Part shown: piece by piece, positions 16,201 to 24,134 of the stretch
Layout of the letters: every line of letters starts with the position of its first letter
Position numbering within the stretch: the stretch's first letter is position 1
DNA from: Eubacteriales bacterium
GTDB taxonomy: Bacteria > Bacillota > Clostridia > Christensenellales > Aristaeellaceae
DNA length: 64,000 nucleotides
Direction: 5' to 3'
Assembly (NCBI GenBank): GCA_028705775.1
Contig: JAQWCW010000005.1
Span: 1 to 64,000 of the forward strand
Notes under the pieces: generated by a model
Database searches by the model: none
What the model saw: the letters and a program-made list of their open reading frames with translations, nothing else
Told to the model about the DNA's origin: nothing
Position numbers and translations under genes: made by a program

Positions 16201-18303
16201 GAAATGATCCATATCCATAATGCAGACGGCAATTTTTACATCGCCGGAGCGCGCGAGCTGCGCGCTGAGCGTCCCGATAAACGTTGCGCGGTTGAGCGCG
16301 CCTGTAAGCGCGTCATGCTCCGAGCGCGCCTTAATAGCAATCTGCTCGCGCTTTTCCGCGTCTATATCGCGCGCGATTACAAAGGCGAAAACGTCGCTTG
16401 AGCCGCTCTGCTGAACAAGCTGCAGCGCATAGCGCACCCATTTTTCGCCGCGCGGAGTATAATGGCGGCACTCTATGGTGAAGCAGCGGTTGTTGGCATA
16501 ATAGCTGTCAAGAAGGAAGGAGCGGAGGAAAAGCGAGGAAAACGCTTGCCTGTCCTCCGGCGCAATCGTCTGCAGCCGCTGGCTTACATACTCGTCAAAC
16601 GTAAGCTCGCAGCCATTGGGGAACGGAGTGAGCAGCGAGCCGCGCACGTCCTTGCATATATTATGGGTCAAATCGCACTCGACAATCAGTATCTTTTCAT
16701 CGCTGACGCTGTCCGTCTCAAGCCTCAGGCGCTCATACGCAAGCTCGCGCTCACGCTGCTCGGTTATATCGCAGCGGGTGATAATCGCATACTGGGGCAG
16801 TCCGTCCGCCATGAATACATTCGTAAAATCCGCCCTGTACCACCTGAGCGGAGCGCCCTCCTCCGCGCGCCTTCTGATAATCGCGCTTCCGTTTTTCGCG
16901 CCGGAGGAAATTTTGAAATAGAATTCAAGAAACGCGTCAACGCTTTCCTGGGCAATAAAGCCTGCCGCAAGCTCGGAGGCGGGCACGTTTTCAAGCGCGG
17001 GGCTTGCGCCTGCGCTGTCGTCATGGCGGGAGCGCTTTTCAAGCCGCTTTTCCGCTATGTCATACCTGAAAATATCCTTATCGCTCTGGCGGAGGGCTAT
17101 GCGGCTCTCCTCCTCGCTCATCTTCAGCTTTTCCTCCGCCGCCTTGCGCCCCGCTATATCAACAATAACGCTGGTGACGATTTCATGCTGCCAGTCGGCG
17201 GAAAAGCGCATAAGCATCCAGCTGTACTCTCCGCTCGCGGTCAGTATTCTTCCCTCGATGTTAAAAAGCTTGTCGCGCGCGGCGATATGCGAAACCATTT
17301 CCTCCGTAATTCTCTCCCTGTCCGCCTTAAGGACGCTTTTTGCGCCAAGACCCAGCTCGGACACCTGCTCCCTCGTTCTGCCGAAAACGCGCAGGAATTC
17401 CTCGTTAACGTATATGCATTCGTAAGGCCTTTTGAGCACAAACTGGCATACGCAGACAGGCGTTGAGGACGAAACGCGCTCAATGCTCTGCGCGGAGGCT
17501 ATCATGTCGATGGCGCGCCTGAGTTCGCCGAGGCACAGGCACAAAAGGAAAAGCAGAACGCCGAGTGACATAAGCGTAGTTACATAAGAGCTTTTGAGGA
17601 ACAGGTTTACGATAAGAGCGCAGAGCGAGAAGCCGACAAGCAGGCAGCTGCCGAAAATCATATACCGCAAGTCGCGGTTGCCGTACTTTTTATATTCGAG
17701 AACGGCGATTACGATTGCAGAAACCGCGATAAGCACCATAAAGCCCTGCGTCAGCCACAGAGTGTATGGATACTTAAACGAATTTAAGCACATCCAGAGC
17801 GTATCGCAGGCAAATATTATCTCATATACGGCGCAGAGCGAAAGCTGAACGCGGGAATAATGCGGCGAAAGCTCCGAAACGAAAAGGCAGAACGGGATTG
17901 GCATAAGCGCGAAGAAAACGTATTTCGCAAGCCGCCATGTAAGCGTTTTTGTGAACAGCCCGTCGATTGCGCCGCTTTCATAGAGTATCCAAAGCCCCAT
18001 AGCAAGAACGAAGGCGGCAAGATAGCAAAGCGACGCGCGGCGGGTTATTTTGGAGCGCCTGCCGATTACAATCGCGCCCGCAAGCAGGCACACCGCCGAA
18101 ACAGCGAGCGCCGAAAACGTGAATATTGAAAAAACCTGAATAAAGGGCGGAAGCTGCATTCCGGAAACGAACGGCTCGCTTTTGAAAACCCCGCAGAAGG
18201 ACAGCACAATAAGCGTAAGTGAAAACAGCGCCTCCAGCACAAACATCAGCGTCAGCGAACGGCGCATTGCTCCGCCGCTGCTGCTTGGTTTTTCGCCGCG
18301 CAT
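13276..18303 (-). CDS. giant membrane GGDEF/EAL protein with PAS modules
   Basis: A 1675-residue cyclic-di-GMP protein. Residues 15-260 hold about seven or eight transmembrane helices (7TM-type sensor). Then come PAS-like modules at about 280-385, 400-515 and 530-650; GGDEF domain 1 (655-815) with GGDEF at 738-742 and an RxxD inhibitory site at 729-732, so an active and product-inhibited cyclase is expected. A receiver-like domain follows (843-960), apparently without its phospho-acceptor Asp. Next are another PAS (985-1100), a second GGDEF domain that reads YSDDNF at 1188-1193 and should be inactive, and an EAL domain with AEALVRW (1311-1317), DDFGSGYSSL and EGVET, likely active. A last PAS-like module ends the chain. 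Opposing activities suggest switching by signal. The ATG follows GGAGGAGG. Confidence 0.93.
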   Translation of the reverse strand: MRGEKPSSSGGAMRRSLTLMFVLEALFSLTLIVLSFCGVFKSEPFVSGMQLPPFIQVFSIFTFSALAVSAVCLLAGAIVIGRRSKITRRASLCYLAAFVLAMGLWILYESGAIDGLFTKTLTWRLAKYVFFALMPIPFCLFVSELSPHYSRVQLSLCAVYEIIFACDTLWMCLNSFKYPYTLWLTQGFMVLIAVSAIVIAVLEYKKYGNRDLRYMIFGSCLLVGFSLCALIVNLFLKSSYVTTLMSLGVLLFLLCLCLGELRRAIDMIASAQSIERVSSSTPVCVCQFVLKRPYECIYVNEEFLRVFGRTREQVSELGLGAKSVLKADRERITEEMVSHIAARDKLFNIEGRILTASGEYSWMLMRFSADWQHEIVTSVIVDIAGRKAAEEKLKMSEEESRIALRQSDKDIFRYDIAEKRLEKRSRHDDSAGASPALENVPASELAAGFIAQESVDAFLEFYFKISSGAKNGSAIIRRRAEEGAPLRWYRADFTNVFMADGLPQYAIITRCDITEQRERELAYERLRLETDSVSDEKILIVECDLTHNICKDVRGSLLTPFPNGCELTFDEYVSQRLQTIAPEDRQAFSSLFLRSFLLDSYYANNRCFTIECRHYTPRGEKWVRYALQLVQQSGSSDVFAFVIARDIDAEKREQIAIKARSEHDALTGALNRATFIGTLSAQLARSGDVKIAVCIMDMDHFKKINDRFGHTVGDKMLIDAMDAVRAVLRPDDLIGRLGGDEFMICMRGVPGRELVARKLEMIGEKLKKPLSDDLMVSASFGIAMSPDDSRSFTELYRMADAALYSTKEHGRGGYSFYTAQMSLDGHEHILTEIPESEGETPKRAILVVSDEEAENAAVREALQSEYEVYTEKSGIVALETMRARAFSLVIISETVADMDWRSMLSEMSAQRELSGIPAVLTGSSGEDSAMLYAAQAGAADYLCASADAKTIYMRVNGTINRVENEKLRMQNRYLLMQSETEERYASVLEATGTVVCGYTPQTAQFTYSDMASRYLMGNYDHRPIWQIFIEDNVASEAETEQIKTLILRAGESASAPRSSITVKLKNNEGALHWFRVQIMRTLVGGVKQQVLITFNDIDQEAETRRKLSFMAEYDSLTGLLNKNGFESWVGELLKTASKSRVMALVAFDVNSFSMYNAVNGTQAGDDLLQIIAREAKAALKSNESAARYSDDNFALLMSDTSIERIVERIRDSAGEKALESRGYSVLISYGVYEITDLTIPVSAMYDRATAAKDSVKGNYETHIGLYSEEMYLKRLEDAKLIADQEEAMERGEFVAYYQPKYQTSSECIVGAEALVRWIKPDGTIIPPARFIELFERNGQIMKLDFYVLSVVCDMLSTLIASGVQPVPVSVNFSRAHLFDESFVDRMNAICLSKHVEPKYIEVELTESTFRADSELIGRVIDHLHMHGFAVSVDDFGSGYSSLNILKDIAVDTLKVDMKFLSGFEKGGKVGTMVTSVVRMAKWMGLSIVAEGVETRDQVAFLRSVGSDVIQGYYYSKPLPRADFTERLVSQPRFIRPDEPESENTDDLHLLMGGNKLITKLIDGSSGGFGLYEYTDGKLELVRSNREYSAILGSEPEPMDDDNTADSMRLIAPEDRNVLAYSIKKAWLSGDAVKCSLRRQMKDGSWLPLSCFVTALGGTKKRMMISITFVKEEEKE

Positions 18304-18397
18304 CCAACCGCCTCCTCCGCTTCAGGCGCGTAAGGCGCGCCCAAAGCATGGTAATATTACAGCTTCGTTTACAGAAATGAATAAAAACTTGAGAGAA

Positions 18398-19942
18398 TCA
18401 GAGAGGGATATTCCCGTGCTTTTTCTCTATCGCCGCAACCTTTTTCTCGCGCAGAAGGTCGAACGCCGCTGCTATGCGCGAGCGCGTTTCCGAAGGTGCG
18501 ATAACCTCGTCCACAAAGCCGCGCTGCGCGGCTATCCACGGGTTCATGAACTTATCCTCATATTCCTTTACGCAGATTTCCCGCTCCTTTGCAGGGTCAT
18601 CCGCAGAAGCGATTCTGTGCTTGAATATGATGTCCGCCGCGCCCTGCGCGCCCATTACCGCTATCTGCGCAATCGGCCACGCAAGCACGATGTCAGCGCC
18701 CATTTCCTTGCTGTTCATCGCAATGTATGCGCCGCCGTAGGCTTTCCTCAGAATGACCGTGACCTTCGGAACGCTCGCCTCGGAAAAGGCGTAGAGCAGC
18801 TTTGCGCCGTGCCTGATAATGCCCATCGACTCCTCCCGAAGCCCGGGAAGGAACGCGGGAACGTCAACAAGCGTGAGCAGCGGAACATTGAAAGCGTCGG
18901 CAAACCTGACAAAGCGCGCAAGCTTATCCGAAGCGCCGCAGTCAAGCGCGCCGCCCATATAGGAGGGCTGATTCGCCACAACGCCGACGGTGTACCCGTC
19001 AAGGCGGAAGAAGCCGCAAACGGCATTCTTGGCAAAATCCTCCTGAACCTCAAGGAAGCTGTCCTTATCCGCGATTGCGCTTATAACCTCGCGCACGTCG
19101 TAGGCTTTGCGCGGGTTTTCGGGTATTTTATCTTCAAGCGCCGCGCAATCGTCCGTTTCACGCCCGCGAACGCGCGAGGGAGCGGAGGAATTATTCTGCG
19201 GCAGGTATTCAAGCAGCTTTCTTACTCCGAGCAGGCACTCGCGGTCGTCATCATAAACAAAATGGCATACTCCGCTCTTTTCCCTGTGCATTTCCGCGCC
19301 GCCAAGCTCCTCTGCGGTAACGCTCTCGCCGGTTACGGATTTTACAACCTGCGGACCGGTGATAAACATGAGCGAGGTCTTTTTCGTCATGAAAATAAAA
19401 TCGCAGATTGCGGGCGAATAGCAGGCGCCGCCTGCGCAAGGCCCTAAAATTACCGCTATCTGCGGAACGACGCCCGAAAGGCGCGTGTTGCGCAGGAAGA
19501 TTCCGCTGTAACCGCTGAGCGAGCTGACACCCTCCTCGATTCTTGCCCCGCCGCTGTCCTCAAGCTGAATGATGGGCGCGCGCATCTGCGCTGCCATATC
19601 CATAATATTGCATATCTTTTTTGAATGGCATTCTCCGAGCGTTCCGCCGATTACGGTGAAATCCTCGCTGTATACGAAAACAAGCCTTCCGTTTATCTTT
19701 CCGCAGCCGGTAACGACTCCGTCGCCCGGCGCGCTTTTTTTATCCGCGCCGAAATCGGTTATGCGCGGCATAATCATATCGCCTATTTCGGTAAACGTTC
19801 CCTCGTCAAGCAAAATCGAAAGCCGCTGGCGGGCGGTAAGCTTGCCCTTACGCGCCTGAGCCTCCATTCGCTCGGCTCCGCCGCCGCTCATTGCAAGCTC
19901 GCGGCGGCGCGAAAGCTCGCTCAGCGTAGACTCATCCCACAT
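18398..19942 (-). CDS. acyl-CoA carboxyltransferase alpha subunit (MmdA/PccB type)
   Basis: Carboxyltransferase that moves CO2 between biotin and an acyl-CoA, either as propionyl-CoA carboxylase beta chain or as methylmalonyl-CoA decarboxylase alpha chain. The 514-residue product has the family landmarks GKLTARQRLSILLDEGTF, QLEDSGGARIEEG, GPCAGGACYSPA, the second-half oxyanion segment RKAYGGAYIAM and NPWIAAQRGFVDEVI. GGAGG precedes ATG for MWDESTLSEL; the upstream 17-residue extension is arginine-rich and unlike the family. No biotin carrier, membrane beta subunit or carboxylase gene is adjacent, which is unusual because these are mostly in an operon, so the partner subunits must be elsewhere. 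Confidence 0.88.
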   Translation of the reverse strand: MWDESTLSELSRRRELAMSGGGAERMEAQARKGKLTARQRLSILLDEGTFTEIGDMIMPRITDFGADKKSAPGDGVVTGCGKINGRLVFVYSEDFTVIGGTLGECHSKKICNIMDMAAQMRAPIIQLEDSGGARIEEGVSSLSGYSGIFLRNTRLSGVVPQIAVILGPCAGGACYSPAICDFIFMTKKTSLMFITGPQVVKSVTGESVTAEELGGAEMHREKSGVCHFVYDDDRECLLGVRKLLEYLPQNNSSAPSRVRGRETDDCAALEDKIPENPRKAYDVREVISAIADKDSFLEVQEDFAKNAVCGFFRLDGYTVGVVANQPSYMGGALDCGASDKLARFVRFADAFNVPLLTLVDVPAFLPGLREESMGIIRHGAKLLYAFSEASVPKVTVILRKAYGGAYIAMNSKEMGADIVLAWPIAQIAVMGAQGAADIIFKHRIASADDPAKEREICVKEYEDKFMNPWIAAQRGFVDEVIAPSETRSRIAAAFDLLREKKVAAIEKKHGNIPL

Positions 19943-20284
19943 TGCACAATTCCTCCGGCGCTTTTTGGAGCGATTTCTTCTTATATCTATCAAATATAAA
20001 TTCGATATATAATCCGCTTATTCCTGCTAAGCAGAATATGGTTCTTGACAAGGCTTTTTGCGCGATAAACAGAACATTTATGCCGCTGCGCGCGTTAATA
20101 CTACCTGTCGGATGACGATAGCGGCAGAAAGCCACTGCTTTGACATTTCGCGTTTCCCCTCGCGGCGATGCCGCCCGACCTAAACGGAAGCCTGACAAAC
20201 GCAAACAAAACGCGCCGCGCGCTGCAAATTGCGTTTATCGGAATGTCTGCAAGCTTTGCGGCAGCCCTGTAAACGGCGCTTTCG
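19943..20284. other. intergenic stretch without a convincing gene
   Basis: Lies between the carboxyltransferase and the first ribbon-helix-helix gene. Short frames on the minus strand (about 19932-20204 and 20101-20349) have no ribosome site, are Arg/Ser-rich and look like shadows. A few short words such as CGCAAACAAAACGCG recur in the region near 20650, which hints at a decayed local duplication around the RHH gene. Confidence 0.4.
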
Positions 20285-20488
20285 TCATTTCTCGGTTTCG
20301 GAAGCATTGCTTTCTTTAGCCTTTTTCGCTTCCCCCTGCCGTTTTTCAAGCTCCTTCATACCAATGCGGATTAATTCAAGCGTTGCGGCGGAGCGGCTTG
20401 CATAGCGGTTTTCAAAGCGAAAATCATCTATTTTGCGAAGCAATTCTTCGTCAACGATAACTGTGTAGCGCGGTTTTTCTGTCGGCAT
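20285..20488 (-). CDS. ribbon-helix-helix transcriptional regulator (first of divergent pair)
   Basis: A 67-residue Arc/MetJ/CopG-type DNA-binding protein. The beta-strand is PRYTVIVDEEL, followed by two helices (LLRKIDDFRFENRYAS and RSAATLELIRIGMKELEKR) with the typical S-R-S-A turn, then a charged tail. It should bind DNA as a dimer of ribbons in the major groove. AAGGAGG lies 9 bases before the ATG. The promoter contains a GTTC-type tandem operator shared with the divergent RHH gene at 20777. No toxin gene is next to it, so a solitary antitoxin or a simple autorepressor is possible. Confidence 0.8.
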   Translation of the reverse strand: MPTEKPRYTVIVDEELLRKIDDFRFENRYASRSAATLELIRIGMKELEKRQGEAKKAKESNASETEK

Positions 20489-20513
20489 TATAACTCGCCT
20501 CCTTGTAGTTCAT

Positions 20514-20542
20514 ATTATGCGCAAGTTCATACGTTCTGTCAA
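20514..20542 (-). promoter_or_regulatory. promoter of the first RHH gene
   Basis: Minus strand TTGACA (20542-20537), 17-base spacer, CATAAT (20519-20514). The operator word occupies the spacer. Confidence 0.7.
20525..20540. promoter_or_regulatory. GTTC-tandem operator, copy 1
   Basis: GTTCATACGTTCTGTC contains two GTTC half-sites eight bases apart, a spacing close to one helical face per RHH dimer pair. It overlaps the -35 and the spacer of the leftward promoter. Confidence 0.5.
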
Positions 20543-20694
20543 TAGCTGCAAGCATCTGCGGCTATTATGGATTATTTACGCAATCAGCAAACGCAAGCCG
20601 CCTTTTCGAGCTATAACGCAATTTACAAACGCAAACCCGACGCAGTTAAACAAAACGCGGGCGGCAGAAAGCCGCGCACGCTTATTCGCACCAC

Positions 20695-20724
20695 TTGACA
20701 GGTTCAGACCCTATGAACTATAAT
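20695..20724 (+). promoter_or_regulatory. promoter of the second RHH gene
   Basis: TTGACA (20695-20700), 18-base spacer, TATAAT (20719-20724); both hexamers are perfect consensus, so an unrepressed promoter should be very strong. Confidence 0.8.
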
Positions 20725-20748
20725 CATGCTGGTTCATATGTTCTGACC
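20701..20748. promoter_or_regulatory. GTTC-type operators, copies 2 and 3
   Basis: Copy 2 (20701-20718) fills the promoter spacer and, read on the minus strand, is GTTCATAGGGTCTGAACC. Copy 3 (20731-20748) is GGTTCATATGTTCTGACC on the plus strand just after the start site region. Together they make an inverted pair around the -10 box. Confidence 0.5.
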
Positions 20749-20776
20749 CTGTGCTCTTGAGAGGAGGTGAAACAGC

Positions 20777-20974
20777 ATGGCAACTGAAATGAAACGGCTT
20801 ACATTCGCTGTTACGAAGGAGATGGAGCCTCTGCTTGAGCGCGCGAAGAAAAGCCTGTTTTACGACAAGAACAGGTCAGAAATGATTCGCGCGCTTGTTA
20901 TGGCAGGTTTAAGCGTTACCCTTGAAAAGGCGGAAAAAGAGGACGAAAAAGCAGTGCGCGATTCGCAGGCGTAA
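20777..20974 (+). CDS. ribbon-helix-helix type small regulator (second of divergent pair)
   Basis: A 65-residue product: KRLTFAVTKEMEPLLERAKKSLFYDKNRSEMIRALVMAGL has the strand, first helix, turn and second helix of an RHH fold, though the turn (KNRSEMIR) is less typical than in the first gene. A charged Lys/Glu tail follows. AGGAGGTG lies 8 bases before the ATG. It is transcribed away from the other RHH gene, from a consensus promoter overlapped by the shared operator words, so auto- and cross-regulation is likely. There is no obvious partner toxin downstream; the next gene is an ECF sigma factor with its own promoter. Confidence 0.7.
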   Translation: MATEMKRLTFAVTKEMEPLLERAKKSLFYDKNRSEMIRALVMAGLSVTLEKAEKEDEKAVRDSQA

Positions 20975-21034
20975 AGCCGCAACGCCGCGCGGCATATGCT
21001 TTTTATGCCATTGCAGAAATATTCTTCACTTTTT

Positions 21035-21063
21035 TTGAATCATTTCGCAACACATGGTATACT
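21035..21063 (+). promoter_or_regulatory. promoter of the sigma-factor operon
   Basis: TTGAAT (21035-21040), 17-base spacer, TATACT (21058-21063), about 58 bases before the sigma-factor start. Confidence 0.65.
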
Positions 21064-21120
21064 CAAGGCGTTATCATGTATGACCGCCCGAAAGGACGGC
21101 AGCGGGAGTGAGGAGATATA

Positions 21121-21672
21121 ATGGCGCCCATATATCTTCTCTTGCTTGCTCAAAACGAGAGCGAGCGGGAGTTCATCGAATCCGCCTATGTAGAGTATCA
21201 CCGTCTGATGTACTATCAGGCGTATTTGGTGACGCACTCCCCCGAAGACGCGGAAGACGCTGTCGGCAACGCTCTTGTTTCCCTGATGAAAAAGTGCGAA
21301 ACACTGATGCACTTTGAGCCTATCAAGCTGCGCGCCTACTTCACGCTCGCCGCGAAGCATTCGGCAATAAGCCTTATGAGGAAGCGGCAGGTCAGGCAGA
21401 AGCGAAGCACAGATTTCCCTGCCGAGGATATCGGAGACAGCGGAGAGATCGACTCAGAGCTTCTTGAGAGAGAGGGAATCGAGCGGATTGCCGAGCTAAT
21501 CGACCGACTGCCGCGTAAATCGCGCGAGGTGATGCTGATGAAATATTTCAGGGAGATGACAGACAGAGAAATTGCGGAGTCCCTTTCCTTAAGCGAGGTA
21601 TCAGTCCGCTCCGCCCTGTGCCGCGCGAGAAAAACGCTGAGAGATATGCTCTCAAGGGAGAGCGCGGTATGA
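21121..21672 (+). CDS. ECF-type RNA polymerase sigma factor
   Basis: The 183-residue product has a sigma region 2 (FIESAYVEYHRLMYYQAYLVTHSPEDAEDAVGNALVSLM split around residues 19-55) and region 4 (IAELIDRLPRKSREVMLMKYF and the helix-turn-helix LSLSEVSVRSALCRARKTLRDML). Length and the lack of region 3 fit extracytoplasmic-function sigma factors. GAGGAGAT lies just before the ATG. Its TGA overlaps the ATG of the next gene, a membrane protein with a cytoplasmic N-terminal part that is probably its anti-sigma factor. The promoter is a sigma-A type, so the operon is not obviously autoregulated. Confidence 0.9.
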   Translation: MAPIYLLLLAQNESEREFIESAYVEYHRLMYYQAYLVTHSPEDAEDAVGNALVSLMKKCETLMHFEPIKLRAYFTLAAKHSAISLMRKRQVRQKRSTDFPAEDIGDSGEIDSELLEREGIERIAELIDRLPRKSREVMLMKYFREMTDREIAESLSLSEVSVRSALCRARKTLRDMLSRESAV

Positions 21673-22511
21673 AAAACAGCGACATAAAAACCGAAAGCCT
21701 TCTAAAGGAAGCGGCTCGCATTTCTGCCGAAAGGGAAACCGAAAGGCTTGCAAAAGCGCTTGAGAATAATCCTGCTGCAAGAAATATTTCCGACGAAATG
21801 TTCCTGCACGGAAAGAAAAAGGCGTTGAAATCAATTTCGCGCGGGTTTTTTCAAAGCGCGGGGCAGCGTATTAAGCTCGTAACAGGCATAGCGGCTGCCG
21901 TAACCCTGCTGATTTCGTCAATGCTGATTGGGCTGAACGGCTCAGGCAGAATGCCGACAGTCGCAAGCAGACCGATATCGACGCTCCCCGTCATGACCGA
22001 AAACGCGGAATTTTTCGGCGCAACCGAAACGCCGCCGATTCAGACAGCGGAAACAACCGAAGCGCCGTCAACCGCGCCGACCGGAACGCCGACGATACTC
22101 CCTACGGAAACGGCGACATATTCGCCCGAGCCGACGGTCACGCCCGAAATGCCGCGCTCAGTTGTTCCTGAAAGCTGGGAAGGCAGCCACTATTTCAGCG
22201 AAAGCCCCGACGCGGGCGAGCCGAAGGTGAGCTACATGACAAACGATGAGATTGTCTACGCCCAGATTGCGAGATACGAGAGCTGCAGCCTCATGGAATA
22301 CTTCAGCGAAACCACGATTCAACCGGCGTTCGCATCGGAATATGTAAAGGTCGGCGAAAGCAAGGTCGCGCTCATGTGGGCGCAGGGCGAAAGCTTCTGC
22401 CTCTGCTGGGACGACGGCGGAAAAACCCTGCTGCTTGAGGCGGGCAATAAGGAAACACTCCTTAGCCTCGCCAAAGGAATAACAACCATCGACAATATTA
22501 CGGAGGAATAA
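21669..22511 (+). CDS. membrane protein, probable anti-sigma factor
   Basis: The 280-residue product starts at MKNSDIKTESLLKEAARI, overlapping the sigma stop by four bases (ATGA) with AAGGGAG upstream. It has about 70 cytoplasmic residues, one transmembrane segment (LVTGIAAAVTLLISSMLIGL), a Thr/Pro/Glu-rich linker and an outer domain of about 110 residues with no family I recognise. No zinc-binding anti-sigma (ZAS) HxxxCxxC motif is visible, so if it binds the sigma factor it does so by another fold. The function is inferred from gene order and topology. Confidence 0.7.
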   Translation: MKNSDIKTESLLKEAARISAERETERLAKALENNPAARNISDEMFLHGKKKALKSISRGFFQSAGQRIKLVTGIAAAVTLLISSMLIGLNGSGRMPTVASRPISTLPVMTENAEFFGATETPPIQTAETTEAPSTAPTGTPTILPTETATYSPEPTVTPEMPRSVVPESWEGSHYFSESPDAGEPKVSYMTNDEIVYAQIARYESCSLMEYFSETTIQPAFASEYVKVGESKVALMWAQGESFCLCWDDGGKTLLLEAGNKETLLSLAKGITTIDNITEE

Positions 22512-22513
22512 AC

Positions 22514-23956
22514 ATGAAAAAGTTCATTGCAATTCTGCTTATGCTGCTTATACTGCTGCCTGCCGCCGCGCTTGCAGGCGGCGCAAACGGCTCAACCGAT
22601 TTGCCCGAAAGGGTTCTCAGCTCCCTTACGACCAACACCGCCTTCCGCGATTACGACATAGTATCGTGGTCGGAAATCTCCGACAGCGGCTTCATTTTCG
22701 TTTCCCTTCATAAGGAAACCAGAAACCGCATGGTTGTCTACAAGTATAAGGACGCCGAATGGGCTTACAGCTATTACAGCGATACCGCCATGCCGAGCGG
22801 CGCAGAGTGCTACATCGAGGATGCAACCGGCAGCATGACGATGACTGACCAGCGGGAGCTTGAGGACGCTGTAATATGGTATCAGCTTAACGAAAGCGAA
22901 GAAGCGCGGAAGAACGTAACGTGCGCGGAGCTGAAAAAGAGCAAATGGTACGCCACCTCTTACAGCACCGAGGACGAATCAATCGCCATATCTTCAAGCA
23001 GCCTTTCCTACTATAAGGACGACCTTGACTTTGTCGGCAAGGCATACGGAGTATATCAGAACGATTTGCGCTATTTCAGCGTTCACGCTCTGCCCAAGAC
23101 CCTCTCCGAGGCGCGCGAAAAGCTCTCGAACCCGCCGAAGGTTCCCACCGGCTCTTTCGAGGTTCAGAATGTGAAATTCACCGGCAGGGAAAAGTATGAC
23201 GTGTATTCCGGTCCGGACTGGGATTACTACCGCGCCGCCAACGGCAAGGCTGCCGTTTCCACCAACGACTGGATTCAGGTTTTCGGGCATGAGGGCGACT
23301 GGCTACTGATTCAGTACGCCATTTCGGGCGACCAGATGCGCTTTGGCTACATTCCCTATTCCGCGCTCAACAACAAGGGCGTAGACGCACTCAGCTTTTC
23401 TGAGCTTTCCGCCTACACCTACAGAAGCGTAGCCCTGACCGACGACCCGCTCGGCGAAAAGGGAACGGTTATGACCCTTGCAAACGGCGAAAGCATTACC
23501 TGCCTTGCGGAAATGGGCGAATGGGAATACATTGAGTGCGAAACCGGCGCAGGTCAGCTCACGCGCGGCTTCATTCCTTCAAACGCCGTTACCGTTATGA
23601 ACAACATGAGCGGCGTAACGGTAAACGAGAAATTCTCCGATTACAGCGCGCGCGCCGAATTCACGTTCATTTACAGCACAGACGTCAGCTCCGGCTATGT
23701 CGGAGCAAACGGGCTTGAGTCGATTGCAATCGGCGTGACAATCCCCTACGCGAAAAGCGACATCGTGGGCTACAGGCTTTATTACAACAACACCATGCTC
23801 TGCGAAAGCCAGTTTTCCGCCGCAGTCGCAACGAACAAATCCATCTATATGCAGGGCAATGTAACCGCTCCCTCCGCGGGAACCGTCGGGCTTTGCCCCG
23901 TCTATTCCGACGGCAGCGTAAAGACCGATGAAATGATTACCGTAACGCTGAACTGA
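22514..23956 (+). CDS. secreted protein with SH3-like repeats, third gene of the sigma operon
   Basis: The 480-residue product has a signal peptide (FIAILLMLLILLPAAALAGG). The centre contains two bacterial SH3-like stretches: KYDVYSGPDWDYYRAANGKAAV with WIQVFGHEGDWLLIQY around residues 235-275, and GEKGTVMTLANGESITC with WEYIECET around 315-345. The N-terminal 200 residues and the C-terminal Ig-like part (about 370-480) are not assigned. Such SH3b modules often bind peptidoglycan, so it may report on or remodel the wall. It begins 2 bases after the anti-sigma-like gene and ends at a terminator. Confidence 0.75.
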   Translation: MKKFIAILLMLLILLPAAALAGGANGSTDLPERVLSSLTTNTAFRDYDIVSWSEISDSGFIFVSLHKETRNRMVVYKYKDAEWAYSYYSDTAMPSGAECYIEDATGSMTMTDQRELEDAVIWYQLNESEEARKNVTCAELKKSKWYATSYSTEDESIAISSSSLSYYKDDLDFVGKAYGVYQNDLRYFSVHALPKTLSEAREKLSNPPKVPTGSFEVQNVKFTGREKYDVYSGPDWDYYRAANGKAAVSTNDWIQVFGHEGDWLLIQYAISGDQMRFGYIPYSALNNKGVDALSFSELSAYTYRSVALTDDPLGEKGTVMTLANGESITCLAEMGEWEYIECETGAGQLTRGFIPSNAVTVMNNMSGVTVNEKFSDYSARAEFTFIYSTDVSSGYVGANGLESIAIGVTIPYAKSDIVGYRLYYNNTMLCESQFSAAVATNKSIYMQGNVTAPSAGTVGLCPVYSDGSVKTDEMITVTLN

Positions 23957-23982
23957 GCAGCTCAAATAAATTCAAGCAAGAT

Positions 23983-24018
23983 AAAGAGCCTTTCTGAAAA
24001 CAGAAGGGCTCTTTTTAT
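23983..24018 (+). terminator. intrinsic terminator of the sigma operon
   Basis: AAAGAGCCTTTCTG (23983-23996) pairs with CAGAAGGGCTCTTT (24001-24014) over an AAAA loop, followed by TTATTT. Confidence 0.9.
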
Positions 24019-24134
24019 TTGATATGAAGGGCTGTTCACGTTCGCAGAAGCGCAGAATTTTTGTTTATTGCGCGTCGCCGCAGTTTATCTTTCCCCATCT
24101 TTCTTATAATAAAAGCACCAGTCAGCAACGGGAA

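Noticed and set aside
19932..20349. Small minus-strand frames between the carboxyltransferase and the RHH gene
   Set aside because: No ribosome sites and Ser/Arg-rich content; treated as noncoding.
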